Source of the DNA: Arthrobacter sp. CAN_C5
GTDB lineage: Bacteria; Actinomycetota; Actinomycetes; Actinomycetales; Micrococcaceae
NCBI RefSeq assembly: GCF_017875735.1
Contig: NZ_JAGGMZ010000001.1
Coordinates: forward strand, 1,860,001 to 1,924,000
DNA length: 64,000 bases
Reading direction: 5' to 3'
Of this stretch, positions 43,461 to 53,681 are shown one piece after another. The position numbers and the translations under genes are program-made. Positions within the stretch are counted from its first letter, which is position 1; every line of letters begins with the position of its first letter. A model generated the notes under the pieces. It was given only the letters and a program-made list of their open reading frames with translations, searched no databases and was not told where the DNA came from.

Positions 43461-45238
43461 AGATACTGTCCGGTATTGGCTGTGGTTTCGATGGTCTTCC
43501 CGGGTTCCTGGCCGGCCTTACCCTGCACGATGGTGCGGATATAGGTGATCCGCTCCCCCTTCTTCCCGGAAATACGCGCCCAGTCGTCGGGGTTGGTGGT
43601 GTTGGGAAGGTCCTCGTGCTCGCGGAACTCGTCGACGACGGCACGCAGGAAATGCTCTATCCGCAGACCCTTCTGGTTATCGAGCAACAGATCCTTGATC
43701 GCATACTTTTTCGCCCGGTCAACCACATTCTGGATGACCGCGCCGGAGTTGAAGTCCTTGAAGTAGAGCATCTCGGTGTCCCCGTTGGCGTAGGTCACCT
43801 CCAGGTATTCGTTCGACTTTTCGGTGGAGTACATCTTCTCGACAGTGCGCCGAATGATCGCCTGCACAGTGGCGGAGCGGCTGCCGCCGTGCTCGCCCAG
43901 GTCCTCGGCGTGCAGGGGCAGGTTCTCGGTGATGTACTTGCCGAAAATCTCCGCGGCACCCTCCGCGTCGGGGCGGTGGATCTTGATCTTCACGTCCAGT
44001 CGGCCGGGCCGGAGGATGGCCGGGTCGATCATGTCTTCCCGGTTGGACGCTCCAATCACAATCACGTTCTCCAGCTTTTCGACGCCGTCAATCTCGCTGA
44101 GGAGCTGCGGGACGATGGTGGTCTCGACATCGGAGGACACCCCGGTGCCCCGGGTCCTGAAGAGGGAGTCCATCTCGTCGAAGAAAACCACGACAGGGCT
44201 GCCGTCCGACGCTTTTTCACGGGCCCGGGCGAAGATCAGCCGGATGTGACGCTCCGTTTCGCCGACGTACTTGTCCAACAGCTCCGGGCCCTTGATGTTC
44301 AGGAAGTAGCTTCTGGTTTCGTTGGAGCCGGTCCGTTCCATCACCCGTGCAGCCAGCGAGTTCGCCACCGCCTTGGCGATGAGGGTCTTGCCGCAGCCGG
44401 GCGGACCGTAGAGCAGGATCCCCTTCGGGGCTTTCAGTCCGTGCTCGCGGTACAGGTCCGGGTGCAGGAACGGCAGCTCAACGGCGTCGCGGATCTGTTC
44501 AATCTGGGGTCCGAGGCCGCCAATGTCCTCGTACGCGATGTCCGGAACCTCCTCCAGGACCAGGTTTTCCACCTCACTGCGCGGGATTTTCTCCAGCGCG
44601 TACCCGGACCGGTTGTCGACCGAGAGGGCGTCCCCGACGCGGATCCGCTCGGCCTGGAGGGGCCCGTTGAGCCGGACCACCCGCTCCTCGTCGGCGCGGC
44701 CGATCACGAGGGCTCGGTCGGATCCCAGCAGTTCCTTGACCGTCACCAGGTCGCCGGCGCGTTCGAAGGCCAGGCCCGCGACGATGGTCAGGGATTCGTT
44801 GAGCAGCACCTCCTGGCCGGGCATCAGCTGCGCCAGGTTGATCAGCGGGCTCACTGAGACCCGGAGTTTCCTGCCGGACTGCAGGATGTCAGCGGTCTCC
44901 TGCGAGGTGGCGGCCGCCGTCGAACCGGGCTCCGCAGCCCGCTGGGGGTTGATCTGGATGATCGTGCCGAAGCTGAACGGGGTGGCACCCTCATTTTCGA
45001 GGGCGCCCTTGAGCCGGACGATCTCGGCCCGGGCGGTTTCGAGTGCCGAAACCAGTTTGGTGTTGTTCTGGGCTGCGGACGCGAGCTGCCGGTCGATGTT
45101 ACGCAGCCGGTCCCGCAGGACGTTCAACTGCCGCTGGGTTGCCGCCAACTGGCTGGCCGCCGCACCGGCCTGATGCGCTTCGCCAGCCGATGGTTCCGTT
45201 GGATCAACGTGCTCGAAGTCAGCCATGCGTGTCGCCAC
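43457..45238 (-). CDS. arc: Proteasome-associated AAA ATPase ARC/Mpa
   Basis: A 593-residue AAA ATPase. An N-terminal coiled coil (about 20-85) binds Pup; two OB domains follow, then the AAA module with Walker [20 protein letters not shown], Walker [12 protein letters not shown] and arginine finger region [15 protein letters not shown]. It ends with GQYL, the penultimate-Tyr tail used for docking on PrcA. It is the first gene of the dop-pup-prcBA-pafA run. Confidence 0.96.
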   Translation of the reverse strand: MATRMADFEHVDPTEPSAGEAHQAGAAASQLAATQRQLNVLRDRLRNIDRQLASAAQNNTKLVSALETARAEIVRLKGALENEGATPFSFGTIIQINPQRAAEPGSTAAATSQETADILQSGRKLRVSVSPLINLAQLMPGQEVLLNESLTIVAGLAFERAGDLVTVKELLGSDRALVIGRADEERVVRLNGPLQAERIRVGDALSVDNRSGYALEKIPRSEVENLVLEEVPDIAYEDIGGLGPQIEQIRDAVELPFLHPDLYREHGLKAPKGILLYGPPGCGKTLIAKAVANSLAARVMERTGSNETRSYFLNIKGPELLDKYVGETERHIRLIFARAREKASDGSPVVVFFDEMDSLFRTRGTGVSSDVETTIVPQLLSEIDGVEKLENVIVIGASNREDMIDPAILRPGRLDVKIKIHRPDAEGAAEIFGKYITENLPLHAEDLGEHGGSRSATVQAIIRRTVEKMYSTEKSNEYLEVTYANGDTEMLYFKDFNSGAVIQNVVDRAKKYAIKDLLLDNQKGLRIEHFLRAVVDEFREHEDLPNTTNPDDWARISGKKGERITYIRTIVQGKAGQEPGKTIETTANTGQYL

Positions 45239-45322
45239 CTTCAGTGCTTGGTTATTGCTCTCCTTCGACCATAGCGCAGAGCGCCGGGTAATTCCTGAAA
45301 GTCGCCGGTGTGAGGTTCAGGG

Positions 45323-46414
45323 CTACTGGTCGGAGGACTCGTCCGACGCACGGAGGGTATCGGCAGCAACTTGGTCACGGCGGGCCTGGGCTTCGTCGGC
45401 CGGCAGGGCGCCGCGCTGGATGGTGGAGCTGGCATCGCGCGCGACCCTCCTCAGTCGCTTGTCGGAGACCTCACGCTCGCCCACCGCCTGGGGGGTCCAC
45501 GCGTTCAGGTCCTCGGCGCTGAAATCGGTCTTCGAGGGGCGCCGCTTCGTGGTCAGCCCGGTGACCCCGTGCGCCAGGCGGCGGGTGATCAGCAGGAACC
45601 CCGTGTGTGCCACCATCCGGTGGTCGGGCCGCACCGCGAGTCCTTCCAGGTGCCAGCCGCGCACCATTGACTCCCAGCCGTCCGGTTCGGTGAACCGCCC
45701 GTCGGCCCGGATCGCTTCAGCTGTCCGGGACAGCTGGGTCACGGTGGCCACGTAGCTGATCCAGACACCGCCGGGGGCAAGCACCGTGGCCACTGCGTCC
45801 AGGCATTCCCACGGCGCGAGCATGTCGAGGACCACGCGGTCGACGCTGCCCGGTTCCTCCTGCTCCACCACCTGTTCCTGGAAGTCACCCAGGCTGATCT
45901 TCCATGCCGGGTGGGGCCCACCGAAGATGGTTTCGACGTTGCCCTGCGCGATGTCTGCGAATTCGGAGCGGCGTTCAAAGGAGTGGAGGTAGCCGGCGTC
46001 GCCGACGGCCCGGAGAAGGGAGATGGACAGCGCTCCCGAACCGACACCGGCCTCGACCACGCGCGCCCCCGGATAGATGTCGGCCATGGTGATGATCTGG
46101 CCGGCGTCCTTGGGATAGACCACTGCCGCCCCGCGGGGCATTGAAAGGACAAAGTCGGAGAGCAACGGGCGCAGTGCTTGGTAGAGCTGGCCGCTGGTGT
46201 TTTCCAGGACGGTGCCCTCGAGGGAACCGATCAACCCGTCGTGTAGCAGGAACCCTTTATGGGTGTGAAACGCGCCGCCGGGGGTCAGGGTGATGGTGTT
46301 CATCCTGCCCTTCTCGTCGGTCAGCTGCACGCGCTCACCCGGGCGGAAAGGGCCCCGGCGGGCGGCGGCCCCGTGGGGTGGGTGGTCCGCGGGGGTAGTT
46401 CCGGGGGTGTTCAT
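45323..46414 (-). CDS. trmI: tRNA (adenine-N1)-methyltransferase TrmI
   Basis: A 363-residue enzyme that methylates A58 in the T-loop. An N-terminal beta-barrel (RRGPFRPGERVQLTDEKGR, GAFHTHKGFLLHDGLIG) precedes the SAM domain: GAAVVYPKDAGQIITMADIYPGARVVEAGVGSGALSISLL, then VDRVVLDMLAPWECLDAVATVLAPGGVWISY. The Gly/Pro-rich start to residue 25 is low complexity. It lies just upstream of arc, its usual neighbour in actinobacteria. Confidence 0.92.
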   Translation of the reverse strand: MNTPGTTPADHPPHGAAARRGPFRPGERVQLTDEKGRMNTITLTPGGAFHTHKGFLLHDGLIGSLEGTVLENTSGQLYQALRPLLSDFVLSMPRGAAVVYPKDAGQIITMADIYPGARVVEAGVGSGALSISLLRAVGDAGYLHSFERRSEFADIAQGNVETIFGGPHPAWKISLGDFQEQVVEQEEPGSVDRVVLDMLAPWECLDAVATVLAPGGVWISYVATVTQLSRTAEAIRADGRFTEPDGWESMVRGWHLEGLAVRPDHRMVAHTGFLLITRRLAHGVTGLTTKRRPSKTDFSAEDLNAWTPQAVGEREVSDKRLRRVARDASSTIQRGALPADEAQARRDQVAADTLRASDESSDQ

Positions 46415-46466
46415 CTTTCGAAGGTCCTTAGCTAGTGGGGTGGTGAGTGCGCGCCGCTGGCGGGGT

Positions 46467-47624
46467 TTAGGAGTGCTGGCCGGGATGGGGCTTGCCGGTA
46501 ATCGCGGAGATAACGGTCGCCTGATGCAGTAGCCCGGTGACGCGGCCCTGACGGTCGATCACCGCGTATTCGGTGCCGGGGAGTTTTGCCAGGAACTGGA
46601 CCAGTTCCTGGCCCTGCGCGGACTCAGGCACATAGGCTCCGGGGGCAAGCGCCCGCGCCACGGCATTGATCGGGGTGCTGTCCGCGGCGTCGTCGGGCAC
46701 GCTGACCAGCGCGCCGGTGTCCACCACGGCCTCGGGCACCCCGGTGGCGCCGGTGAGGACAACCGCGGCTCCCGGGTTGTCCCTGACGAGCCGCCGGACG
46801 GTCTCCACCGAGGTTCCGGCGGCGATACTTAGGGCCGGTTGCTTCAGCCGTCCCGCGCTGACCGCGGGCAGGCGAAGCCGCATCTGTGCGTTGCGGATGG
46901 CCGCCGTCGCCCCCATCCACAGGAACGCGCCCATCACGGCGGCGATGACGACGACCGTCAGGTCGGGCGTGCCGCCCACCAGCAGGGGAAGCCCGACCAC
47001 GGCAGCGACCAGGAGGATCACGATGATCCGGCCAGCCCAGCCCGCTGCGACCGTTCCCTTGTCCTGATTGCCGGTGGCCTTCCAGACGGCCGATTCAACG
47101 ATCCTTCCGCCGTCGAGGGGAAGCCCGGGCAACACATTGAATACGGCGACCAGGAGATTCGCCCAGATGAAGATGTCGGCGAGCAGTCGCCCCACCGACT
47201 GAGGTTCGAACAGTGGGAGGGCAAGCCAGCCCCCGAGAGCCAGGAGGAAGTTTGCGGCAGGACCCGCCAGCGCGACGATGAGGGAGCGGCCAGGACTGGC
47301 GTTGAAGTGTTCAAACTGGGTGTGTCCGCCCCAGAGGTTCAGCACGATGCGGGCGGTCGGCCAGCCGAAGACGCGTGCCGACAGGGCGTGGGCCAACTCG
47401 TGGACCAGAACGGAGGCGGCGAGCAGCAGCGCGTAGCTCAGCGCCACCCCGTAGGCGCCGAGCCCGATACCGGGGAACGCGCGTTCCACCTGGGGCCCGA
47501 AAACCAGCACCACGAAGATGGCGATGATGAACCAGGACCAGGCGAGCACAATGGGTATCCCCCACAACCGCCCCAGCGAGAGGCCCTCGCGCCGTTGCAG
47601 CGCCTGGGGCTCGGGTGAGGTCAC
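46467..47624 (-). CDS. M50 family site-2 metalloprotease with CBS domains
   Basis: A 385-residue membrane protease. The zinc motif HELAH lies at 75-79, the third ligand in NVLPGLPLDGGRI, and there are about six transmembrane segments. Two CBS domains (about 255-385) follow, ending YAVIDRQGRVTGLLHQATVI. It may cut a membrane anti-sigma factor or other small membrane protein; CBS domains suggest nucleotide control. GTG at 47624 overlaps the HAD gene stop by 4 bases. Confidence 0.88.
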   Translation of the reverse strand: MTSPEPQALQRREGLSLGRLWGIPIVLAWSWFIIAIFVVLVFGPQVERAFPGIGLGAYGVALSYALLLAASVLVHELAHALSARVFGWPTARIVLNLWGGHTQFEHFNASPGRSLIVALAGPAANFLLALGGWLALPLFEPQSVGRLLADIFIWANLLVAVFNVLPGLPLDGGRIVESAVWKATGNQDKGTVAAGWAGRIIVILLVAAVVGLPLLVGGTPDLTVVVIAAVMGAFLWMGATAAIRNAQMRLRLPAVSAGRLKQPALSIAAGTSVETVRRLVRDNPGAAVVLTGATGVPEAVVDTGALVSVPDDAADSTPINAVARALAPGAYVPESAQGQELVQFLAKLPGTEYAVIDRQGRVTGLLHQATVISAITGKPHPGQHS

Positions 47625-48409
47625 AGCGCGGCCTGCTCCACCGGTGCTCCGCGGTGGCCGTGGACCAGCCGCGTGAGGTCGGCGACCGACCGGTCCGCCA
47701 GGGTGGGCCACTCGTACCAGCCGCGATCCGTCGGCAGGGGTCCCATGTGTGGCACCGCGAGGGCTACCAGCCCGGCGGCTTCGGCGGATGTGGCGCCGGG
47801 CAGGGAGTCTTCGATGGCCACCACGCGGTGTTTGAGGAGGGCGCCGTCAGCCCCGCCGAGGGCGTCGAAAGCCAGCTGGTAGGGCTCGGGGTCAGGCTTC
47901 CCGCGCTGCACCATATCCCCGGTGACCAGGAAATCGAAGGTGCCCGGTGGGAGCTGCCGCACCACCTCGTCGGCCAGAAGCTTCTCGGACATGGTGACCA
48001 TGGCGCAGGGGATGCCTTGCGCCACGAGTTCCGCCAACAGTTCGCGCGCTCCCGGGCGCCACGGGGCAGACTCGGCCACCCGGGCCTGCACCTCAGCGAT
48101 GAGGTGATCGATGATGTCGCGGATGGACAGGGCGACACCGGCTTCCTGCAGGGCGCCAGCCGAGAAGGACAGTGCCTGACCCACCAGGGCCTCCGCCTGG
48201 GTGGTGGACCAGCTGCCGCCGTGCGCCGCGACCAGATCCTTCTCGGCCTGGATCCAGTAGGGCTCGGTGTCGACAATGGTGCCGTCCATGTCCCAGAGGA
48301 CCGCCTGGAGCAGTCCCTTCGGCAGAGTCCCGTCGTGCAGTTCCCCTGCGTTCTCGCGGGTTGCCTGCCCGGAAATCGGCGCAGCTGTACTGGGATCGGG
48401 GGTAGCCAT
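47621..48409 (-). CDS. HAD-superfamily phosphatase
   Basis: A 262-residue beta-phosphoglucomutase/phosphoglycolate phosphatase-type HAD. Motif I DMDGTIVDTE holds the nucleophile Asp, CAMVTMSEKLLADEV is motif II, RGKPDPEPYQLAFDALG is motif III and VVAIEDSLPGATSAEAAGL is motif IV. Substrate is a small phosphorylated metabolite. An extra N-terminal 25 residues precede the fold. It starts the unit leading into the M50 gene. Confidence 0.88.
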   Translation of the reverse strand: MATPDPSTAAPISGQATRENAGELHDGTLPKGLLQAVLWDMDGTIVDTEPYWIQAEKDLVAAHGGSWSTTQAEALVGQALSFSAGALQEAGVALSIRDIIDHLIAEVQARVAESAPWRPGARELLAELVAQGIPCAMVTMSEKLLADEVVRQLPPGTFDFLVTGDMVQRGKPDPEPYQLAFDALGGADGALLKHRVVAIEDSLPGATSAEAAGLVALAVPHMGPLPTDRGWYEWPTLADRSVADLTRLVHGHRGAPVEQAAL

Positions 48410-48512
48410 GGCTCCAGTCTACGGGGCTTGCCAGCGCGGCAACGGCTCCTTTGGCTCTGCGCGAAGCGCCAGTCAATACCTGCCAACAGCGCGCGCTGAG
48501 GTTTAGGGTGAA

Positions 48513-49403
48513 GTGGTGAGTACCTTTGATGAGAGCGTCCAGCCCGGAATCCGTGGCCTTTTCCAGGATAGTGCTGCGCCCGATCGCAGGGTCACGATCA
48601 TGCTCGCCGCCTTCGAGGGGTGGAATGACGCCGGCGAAGCGGCCAGCGACGCCCTGAAGTTCATGGGCAGGTACTGGGGCAGCGAAAAGGTTGCGACGAT
48701 CGACGCCGACGAGTTCTACGACTTCCAGTTCACCCGCCCCGTGGTGTCACGGAACTCCAAGGGCCAGCGCAAGATCAAGTGGCCCACCACGCGGATCACC
48801 AACGCATCGGTTCCGGATACCAACGTGGACCTGATCCTGGTGCACGGGGTGGAACCGTCCTACAAGTGGCGAGCCTACACAGCGGAGCTGATTGCCTCCG
48901 CCAAGGAACTTGATGTTGACTGCATCATTCTGGTGGGTGCGCTCCTGGCCGATGTGCCACACACCCGCCCCATCCCCGTCACCGTCACCTCGGACGACGA
49001 GCTGGTCCGGGAAAACCTCAACGTCGAGCCCTCAACCTACGAGGGCCCCATCGGGATTGTCGGGGTACTCAGCGAGGTGGGGTTGCTCGCCGACATTCCG
49101 ACCCTGTCCCTCTGGGCAGCGGTCCCCCATTATGTGGGACAGTCACCCTCGCCCAAGGCACAGCTTGCCCTGTTGAACCGGCTCGAGGAGATGCTCCACC
49201 TTTCACTGGACATGCACCTTCTGGTGGAGGAGTCGGAGGCGTGGGAGCGCGGCGTCGACGAGTTGGCCATCGAGGACCCCGAGGTGGCCGCCTACGTGCG
49301 CCAGCTGGAAGAGGCGAAAGACACCGCCGAGCTTCCCGAGGCCAGCGGTGAATCGATCGCCCGCGAGTTCGAGCGGTACCTCAAGAAGCGTCGCAAGGAC
49401 TGA
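48513..49403 (+). CDS. PAC2 family protein
   Basis: A 296-residue protein of the PAC2 (proteasome assembly chaperone 2-like) family: MLAAFEGWNDAGEAASDALKFM near 30-51, DADEFYDFQFTRP and VDLILVHGVEPSYKWRAY, then IILVGALLADVPHTRPIPVT and PSTYEGPIGIVGVL. It is found near proteasome loci and is of unknown biochemical role. Two adjacent GTG codons (48513, 48516) can start it; AGGGTGA lies just before. It is divergent from the HAD gene. Confidence 0.88.
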   Translation: MVSTFDESVQPGIRGLFQDSAAPDRRVTIMLAAFEGWNDAGEAASDALKFMGRYWGSEKVATIDADEFYDFQFTRPVVSRNSKGQRKIKWPTTRITNASVPDTNVDLILVHGVEPSYKWRAYTAELIASAKELDVDCIILVGALLADVPHTRPIPVTVTSDDELVRENLNVEPSTYEGPIGIVGVLSEVGLLADIPTLSLWAAVPHYVGQSPSPKAQLALLNRLEEMLHLSLDMHLLVEESEAWERGVDELAIEDPEVAAYVRQLEEAKDTAELPEASGESIAREFERYLKKRRKD

Positions 49404-49485
49404 TCCCCCTGCGGCCCCCGTCGTCCTGTCAGGCACTAGGGCGTGTCTCCTTATTGTTCGGTGAGGTCTTTGGGATGCTGGTGGT

Positions 49486-49881
49486 ATGTCACGTACTGCT
49501 GTTTTGTCGGATGCTCAGTGGGCTCGGATTGAGCCGTTGATGCCAAGCTCGGACGGAAGCCCGGGCCGCCCCTTCAACAATCACAGGCTGGTCGTTGAGG
49601 GCATCGTTTATCGGTTCCGGGCAGGAATCCCGTGGCGGGATCTGCCGGAGTGTTTCGGGTCGTGGAAGACGGTGTGGAAACGCCACCGCCGGTTCAGCAG
49701 CGATGGCACCTGGGACAGGATCCACACCCAGTTGCTGGCAGAAGCTGACGCGGCAGGGATGATCGATTGGGAGGTTTCCGTGGACTCGACAGTGAACCGG
49801 GCTCACCAACACCCAACCAACCTTCCGCGCACCACAGGGGGACCTGTCGAATTACATGAAACTGCGCGAGGAGCCTCCTGA
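49486..49881 (+). CDS. IS5 family transposase, OrfA
   Basis: 131 residues. The N-terminus LSDAQWARIEPLMPSSDGSPGRPFNNHRLVVEGI and RFRAGIPWRDLPECFGSWKTVWKRHRRFSSDGTWDRI is the DUF4096 domain of IS5/IS427 transposases, and the first DDE aspartate is in VSVDSTVNRAHQH. It overlaps OrfB; a run of G within ACAGGGGGACC lies where a frame change would join them. Confidence 0.88.
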   Translation: MSRTAVLSDAQWARIEPLMPSSDGSPGRPFNNHRLVVEGIVYRFRAGIPWRDLPECFGSWKTVWKRHRRFSSDGTWDRIHTQLLAEADAAGMIDWEVSVDSTVNRAHQHPTNLPRTTGGPVELHETARGAS

Positions 49882-50383
49882 CCACGCGATCGGCCGCTCC
49901 CGTGGCGGGTTGACGACGAAAATCCATCATCTCTGCGACGGGAAAATGCGGCCGTTGGTGATGCTCATCGGACCGGGCCAGGGCGGGGACTCACCAATGT
50001 TTCCGCTCTTGCTCGATGCGTTGCACGTCCCGCGGATAGGCAAAGGCAGGGCTCGGACCAGGCCGGACCGGGCGTTGGGAGATAAGGCGTATTCTTCCAA
50101 AGCTAACCGGAACCTCCTGCGTTCCCGCGGGATCCAGGCGGTCATCCCGGAACGCTCCGACCAGCAAGCGAACCGTAAACGCCGCGGCCGCAGTGGTGGA
50201 AGACCCGTCGGTCTCGACAGGGAAGCCTACAAACGGCGCAACGTCGTTGAACGTTCCTTCAACACCTTCAAACAATGGCGCGGTCTGGCCACCCGGTACG
50301 ACAAACTCGCCCTCACCTACCGCGGAGGAGTCGTACTCCGAGCCATCACTATTTGGCTCAAAGAATTAGGAGACGCGCCCTAG
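49856..50383 (+). CDS. IS5 family transposase, OrfB
   Basis: 175 residues from the ATG, though the frame is open further upstream. SRGGLTTKIHHLCDG begins the DDE core, LGDKAYSSKANRNLLRSRGI holds the second Asp and RRNVVERSFNTFKQWRGLATRYDKLA the Glu. The stop codon TAG is part of the terminal CTAG. OrfA must shift frame by +1 (or -2) to reach it, either programmed or a mutation; the split form is usual in this group. Confidence 0.88.
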   Translation: MKLREEPPDHAIGRSRGGLTTKIHHLCDGKMRPLVMLIGPGQGGDSPMFPLLLDALHVPRIGKGRARTRPDRALGDKAYSSKANRNLLRSRGIQAVIPERSDQQANRKRRGRSGGRPVGLDREAYKRRNVVERSFNTFKQWRGLATRYDKLALTYRGGVVLRAITIWLKELGDAP

Positions 50384-50492
50384 TCGTCTCGACCGGCACG
50401 AGCGGGGCTACCGTCGGCTGGAGTTCATTCAGCGCGCGGACGGACGTTTGTTCGTTTGTTTGTTCGGTCGGTAAGTCCAGGTTTCCCCAGGA

Positions 50493-51770
50493 TTAACGGG
50501 TGAGCCTGATGCCCAGCAGGGCGTCCAGTGCGTCGACGACGGCGTCCGCGCCGGCCGCCGTGCCAGCGGTCGCGGGTGCGACTGCCGCCCACCGGTCGAC
50601 GGCTGCCACGGCCGCCGGGGCGTCAAGATCGTTGGCCAGGGCGCTGCGCAACTCCTGGGTGAGCCCTGCCGCCGATTCGGTGGTGGCGGAGCCCAGTGCA
50701 AGACGCCAGCTGGCCAGCTGGTCCTGGGCGCGGGGAATCACCTTGTCGGTCCAGGACCAGTCGGAGCGATAGTGGTGGTTCAGGATCGCCAGCCGGATTG
50801 CTGCAGGGTCGACGCCGTCGCGGCGCAGGGTGGACACGAGCACCAGGTTGCCGCGGGACTTGCTCATCTTCTCGCCGTCGAGTCCCACCATCCCGGCGTG
50901 GGCGAAGTGCCGGGCCAGCGGGGTGCCGGTGGCCGCTTCCGCGTGGGCCGCACTCATCTCGTGGTGCGGGAACACCAGGTCGGAGCCGCCAGCCTGCACG
51001 GTGAAGGGCAGGTTCAGGAACCGCTGGGCGATCACCGCGCATTCGATGTGCCAGCCGGGCCGTCCCCGTCCCAGGGTGTTCCCGTCCCAGTCGGGCTCGC
51101 CGCTCCGGGCCACCCGCCAGAGCAGGGGGTCCATCGGGTGCCGCTTGCCGGGACGTTCCGGGTCCCCGCCGCGTTCGGCGAAGAGTCCGGTCATTTCGTC
51201 CTCTCCCAGGTGGGACACCGCTCCGAGGAACCACGCTTCGGGACCCGATAGCGAAGCCGTCGCGGCGTCCACCGAGAAGTAGATGTCGCCGTCGGGCTCG
51301 GCGCCGTCGCCCGCCACCGGGTACGCGATGCCGCGCTCCAGCAGGGATTCAATCACCGGCACGATCCAGCCGATGGACTCCACCGCCCCGATGTAGTGCT
51401 CGGGTGGGATGACGTTGAGTTCGTACATGTCTTCACGGAACAGATCGGTCTGCTCGATGGCGAGGTCCATCCAGTCCACCCCGGTGGCGGTTGCCCGCTC
51501 CAGCAGGGGGTCGTCGATGTCGGTGACGTTCTGGACATAGTTCACGACGGCGCCCGAGTCCCGCCAGAGACGGTTCAGGAGATCGAACGCGACATACGTG
51601 GCCGCGTGGCCCATATGGGTGGCGTCATAGGGGGTGATTCCGCAGACATACAGTCCCTGCCCGGGTTCCGGCGGCAGGTTCACCAGCTGCTGCTGTTTGG
51701 TGTCGTACAGGCCGATGCCGGCTGTCTGGCCAGGCAGGGCAGGAATAGGTCGAGAGTTCCACGCAATCAC
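50493..51770 (-). CDS. mshC: Mycothiol ligase MshC
   Basis: A 425-residue class I aminoacyl-tRNA-synthetase-like enzyme that joins cysteine to GlcN-inositol using ATP, step three of mycothiol synthesis. [14 protein letters not shown] (43-55) holds the zinc Cys and HIGH-type motif, [12 protein letters not shown] and [18 protein letters not shown] are CysS/MshC blocks, and [12 protein letters not shown] is the KMSKS motif. The GTG at 51770 begins the typical VIAWNSR; upstream codons in the same frame are non-family. uppP is directly upstream on the same strand. Confidence 0.93.
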   Translation of the reverse strand: MIAWNSRPIPALPGQTAGIGLYDTKQQQLVNLPPEPGQGLYVCGITPYDATHMGHAATYVAFDLLNRLWRDSGAVVNYVQNVTDIDDPLLERATATGVDWMDLAIEQTDLFREDMYELNVIPPEHYIGAVESIGWIVPVIESLLERGIAYPVAGDGAEPDGDIYFSVDAATASLSGPEAWFLGAVSHLGEDEMTGLFAERGGDPERPGKRHPMDPLLWRVARSGEPDWDGNTLGRGRPGWHIECAVIAQRFLNLPFTVQAGGSDLVFPHHEMSAAHAEAATGTPLARHFAHAGMVGLDGEKMSKSRGNLVLVSTLRRDGVDPAAIRLAILNHHYRSDWSWTDKVIPRAQDQLASWRLALGSATTESAAGLTQELRSALANDLDAPAAVAAVDRWAAVAPATAGTAAGADAVVDALDALLGIRLTR

Positions 51771-51843
51771 GTCTTCTACAATACGTTCTCCACCGGGCGC
51801 ACCAGACCAGCGGTGGTGCGGTCCGCCGTGGTCACAGCATGGA

Positions 51844-52668
51844 TCAAGGGTTGATGATGCCGAACCCGAGCAGCAGGAACAGCGCCAGCCCGAGCAGGAT
51901 CCGGTACCAGACGAAGAGGCCATAGCTGCGGGTCGAGACGAACTTGAGGAACCAGCCGATGATGACGAAACCGACCACGAACGCGATGCCGGTGGCGAGG
52001 GCCGTCTCCCCCAGCCCGTACGGGCCGGGTTCGTCGAAGCTTTTGACCAGCTGGAAGAACCCGCTGGCGAAGACCGCCGGGATGGCCAGCAGGAAGGAGT
52101 AGCGGGCCGCGGCCTCACGGTTGTAGCCCATGAACAGGCCGGCGGTAATGGTGCCACCCGACCGGGACACGCCGGGAATCAGGGCAAGTGCCTGGGCGAA
52201 ACCGTAGAAGATTCCGTGGCGAAAGGTCAGCTGCTCAAGTGTTCGATCCTGCTTCCCGACGGCATCGGCGACCGCCAGGATCAGCCCGAACACGATCAGC
52301 ATGGTGGCGGTCAGCCACATGCTGCGCAGTGTGCTTTCGATCTGGTCCTGGAACAGCAAACCCAGAATGCCGATGGGCAGGCTGCCGAGGATCACCAGCC
52401 AGCCCATTCTCACATCAGGGTCGCTTGTGTGGACCTTGCCAACCAGCGACCCGGTCCAGGCCTTGATGATCCGGACAATGTCGCGCCAGAAGAACACCAC
52501 CACCGCCGTCTCGGTGCCCAGCTGGGTAATCGCGGTGAAGGCGGCACCCGGATCCTGGGCGTTGGGCAGGAACTCGCCGACAATGCGCAGGTGGGCGCTG
52601 GAGGAGATGGGGAGAAATTCCGTCAGGCCCTGCACCAGGCCCAGGATGGCAGCTTCGATCCAATTCAC
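51844..52668 (-). CDS. uppP: Undecaprenyl-diphosphatase UppP
   Basis: A 274-residue membrane phosphatase with about eight helices. The catalytic region [20 protein letters not shown] (about 10-29) and [32 protein letters not shown] are the family motifs. It regenerates undecaprenyl phosphate, the lipid carrier for peptidoglycan and teichoic polymers. The GTG at 52668 (NWIEAAILG) is chosen over a longer ORF. Confidence 0.93.
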   Translation of the reverse strand: MNWIEAAILGLVQGLTEFLPISSSAHLRIVGEFLPNAQDPGAAFTAITQLGTETAVVVFFWRDIVRIIKAWTGSLVGKVHTSDPDVRMGWLVILGSLPIGILGLLFQDQIESTLRSMWLTATMLIVFGLILAVADAVGKQDRTLEQLTFRHGIFYGFAQALALIPGVSRSGGTITAGLFMGYNREAAARYSFLLAIPAVFASGFFQLVKSFDEPGPYGLGETALATGIAFVVGFVIIGWFLKFVSTRSYGLFVWYRILLGLALFLLLGFGIINP

Positions 52669-52742
52669 ATCTAAGACCTTAGAGCACCCACCTGCCAAGG
52701 GCCGGGAGGTCACCGTCCTGCCGGAGGCTTTAGGCTTACCGT

Positions 52743-53681
52743 ATGCAGTGGCAAAACGTGGGCAGCAGCGGTCTGGCGGTATCCCGTGTGGGATTGGGCA
52801 CTATGACCTGGGGTCAGGATGCGGATGAAGAAACCGCCCGTGAACAGCTGCGCCTGTTCACCGAGGGCGGGGGCACGCTGGTGGGCACCGCTGCCCGCTA
52901 CTCGGATGGCCGGGCGGAGGCGATGCTGGGAGACCTGATCGGCGACATTGTGGCCCGCTCCGAGCTGGTCCTCGCCGTGCAGGGTGGGCTTGCCCGCTCA
53001 CACGGAGGTGTTCGCCGGTCCGACGCGTCGCGCAAGGGACTGCTCGACTCTCTCGACGCCTCCCTGGCCCGGCTGGGGACGGACCACGTTGACCTGTGGC
53101 TGGCGCCGGCCCGGCAAGCCGGGGTGCCGCTGGACGAAACACTCGGGGCGTTGGAAGTCGCCTACCGTACCGGGCGTGCCCGCTACGTCGGGGTGTCCAA
53201 CCAGGCGGGCTGGGAGCTCGCCCTCGCATCGGCGACCGCCGGTTTCCCGCTGGTCGCCCACGAGGCCGAGTATTCACTGCTGAACCGCACGGTGGAACGG
53301 GAGGCAACCCCCGCGGCCCTGGCCCTGGGTGTCGGTCTGCTCGCCTGGGCTCCGCTGGGCCGTGGCGTACTGACAGGCAAGTACCGCGGGCAGACCCCCG
53401 CGGATTCCCGGGCGGCGTCGGACCTGTGGGCGCCGTATGTGGAGCCGTATCTCACCGGCCGCCCGCACCGCGTCGTCGAGGCGGTAGTGACGGCGGCGAA
53501 GGGCCTGGATCTGGCGCCCCTTGAGGTAGCGCTGCGCTGGGTGCTGCACCGACCAACCGTGACCGCCGCACTGGTCGGGGCCCGGACCAGTCATCAGCTC
53601 AAGGACGTGCTCGCCGCGGCTCAGGACCCGCTGCCGCAGCAGATCTCCGAGGTGCTGGGCGAGGTATCGGCGCCGTCCTAG
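52743..53681 (+). CDS. Aldo-keto reductase family protein, catalytic residues missing
   Basis: A 312-residue TIM-barrel AKR. The overall fold is clear: [66 protein letters not shown] and [16 protein letters not shown]. But the catalytic Asp of the tetrad is Gly (TLVGTAARY) and the Lys is Gln (AVQGG); only the Tyr is kept. NADPH-binding residues near the C-terminus ([13 protein letters not shown]) remain. It may be a binding or regulatory protein rather than an oxidoreductase. Confidence 0.85.
   Translation: MQWQNVGSSGLAVSRVGLGTMTWGQDADEETAREQLRLFTEGGGTLVGTAARYSDGRAEAMLGDLIGDIVARSELVLAVQGGLARSHGGVRRSDASRKGLLDSLDASLARLGTDHVDLWLAPARQAGVPLDETLGALEVAYRTGRARYVGVSNQAGWELALASATAGFPLVAHEAEYSLLNRTVEREATPAALALGVGLLAWAPLGRGVLTGKYRGQTPADSRAASDLWAPYVEPYLTGRPHRVVEAVVTAAKGLDLAPLEVALRWVLHRPTVTAALVGARTSHQLKDVLAAAQDPLPQQISEVLGEVSAPS

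Larger units (their letters stand above)
49436..50383 (+). mobile_element. IS5-family insertion sequence with CTAG duplication
   Basis: About 0.95 kb bounded by CTAG at both ends (49436-49439 and 50380-50383), the target duplication of the IS427 group. The ends are inverted: GGGCGTGTCTCCT at the left and its complement GGGCGCGTCTCCT at the right, one base different. It holds two overlapping transposase ORFs and lies between the PAC2 gene and mshC. Confidence 0.85.

Noticed and set aside
47615..48499. Long plus-strand open frame across the HAD phosphatase gene
   Set aside because: Antisense to clear HAD motifs; no family match.
50440..50475. GTTTGTTC-like short tandem repeats after the IS5 element
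   Set aside because: A few short units without structure; no sign of function.
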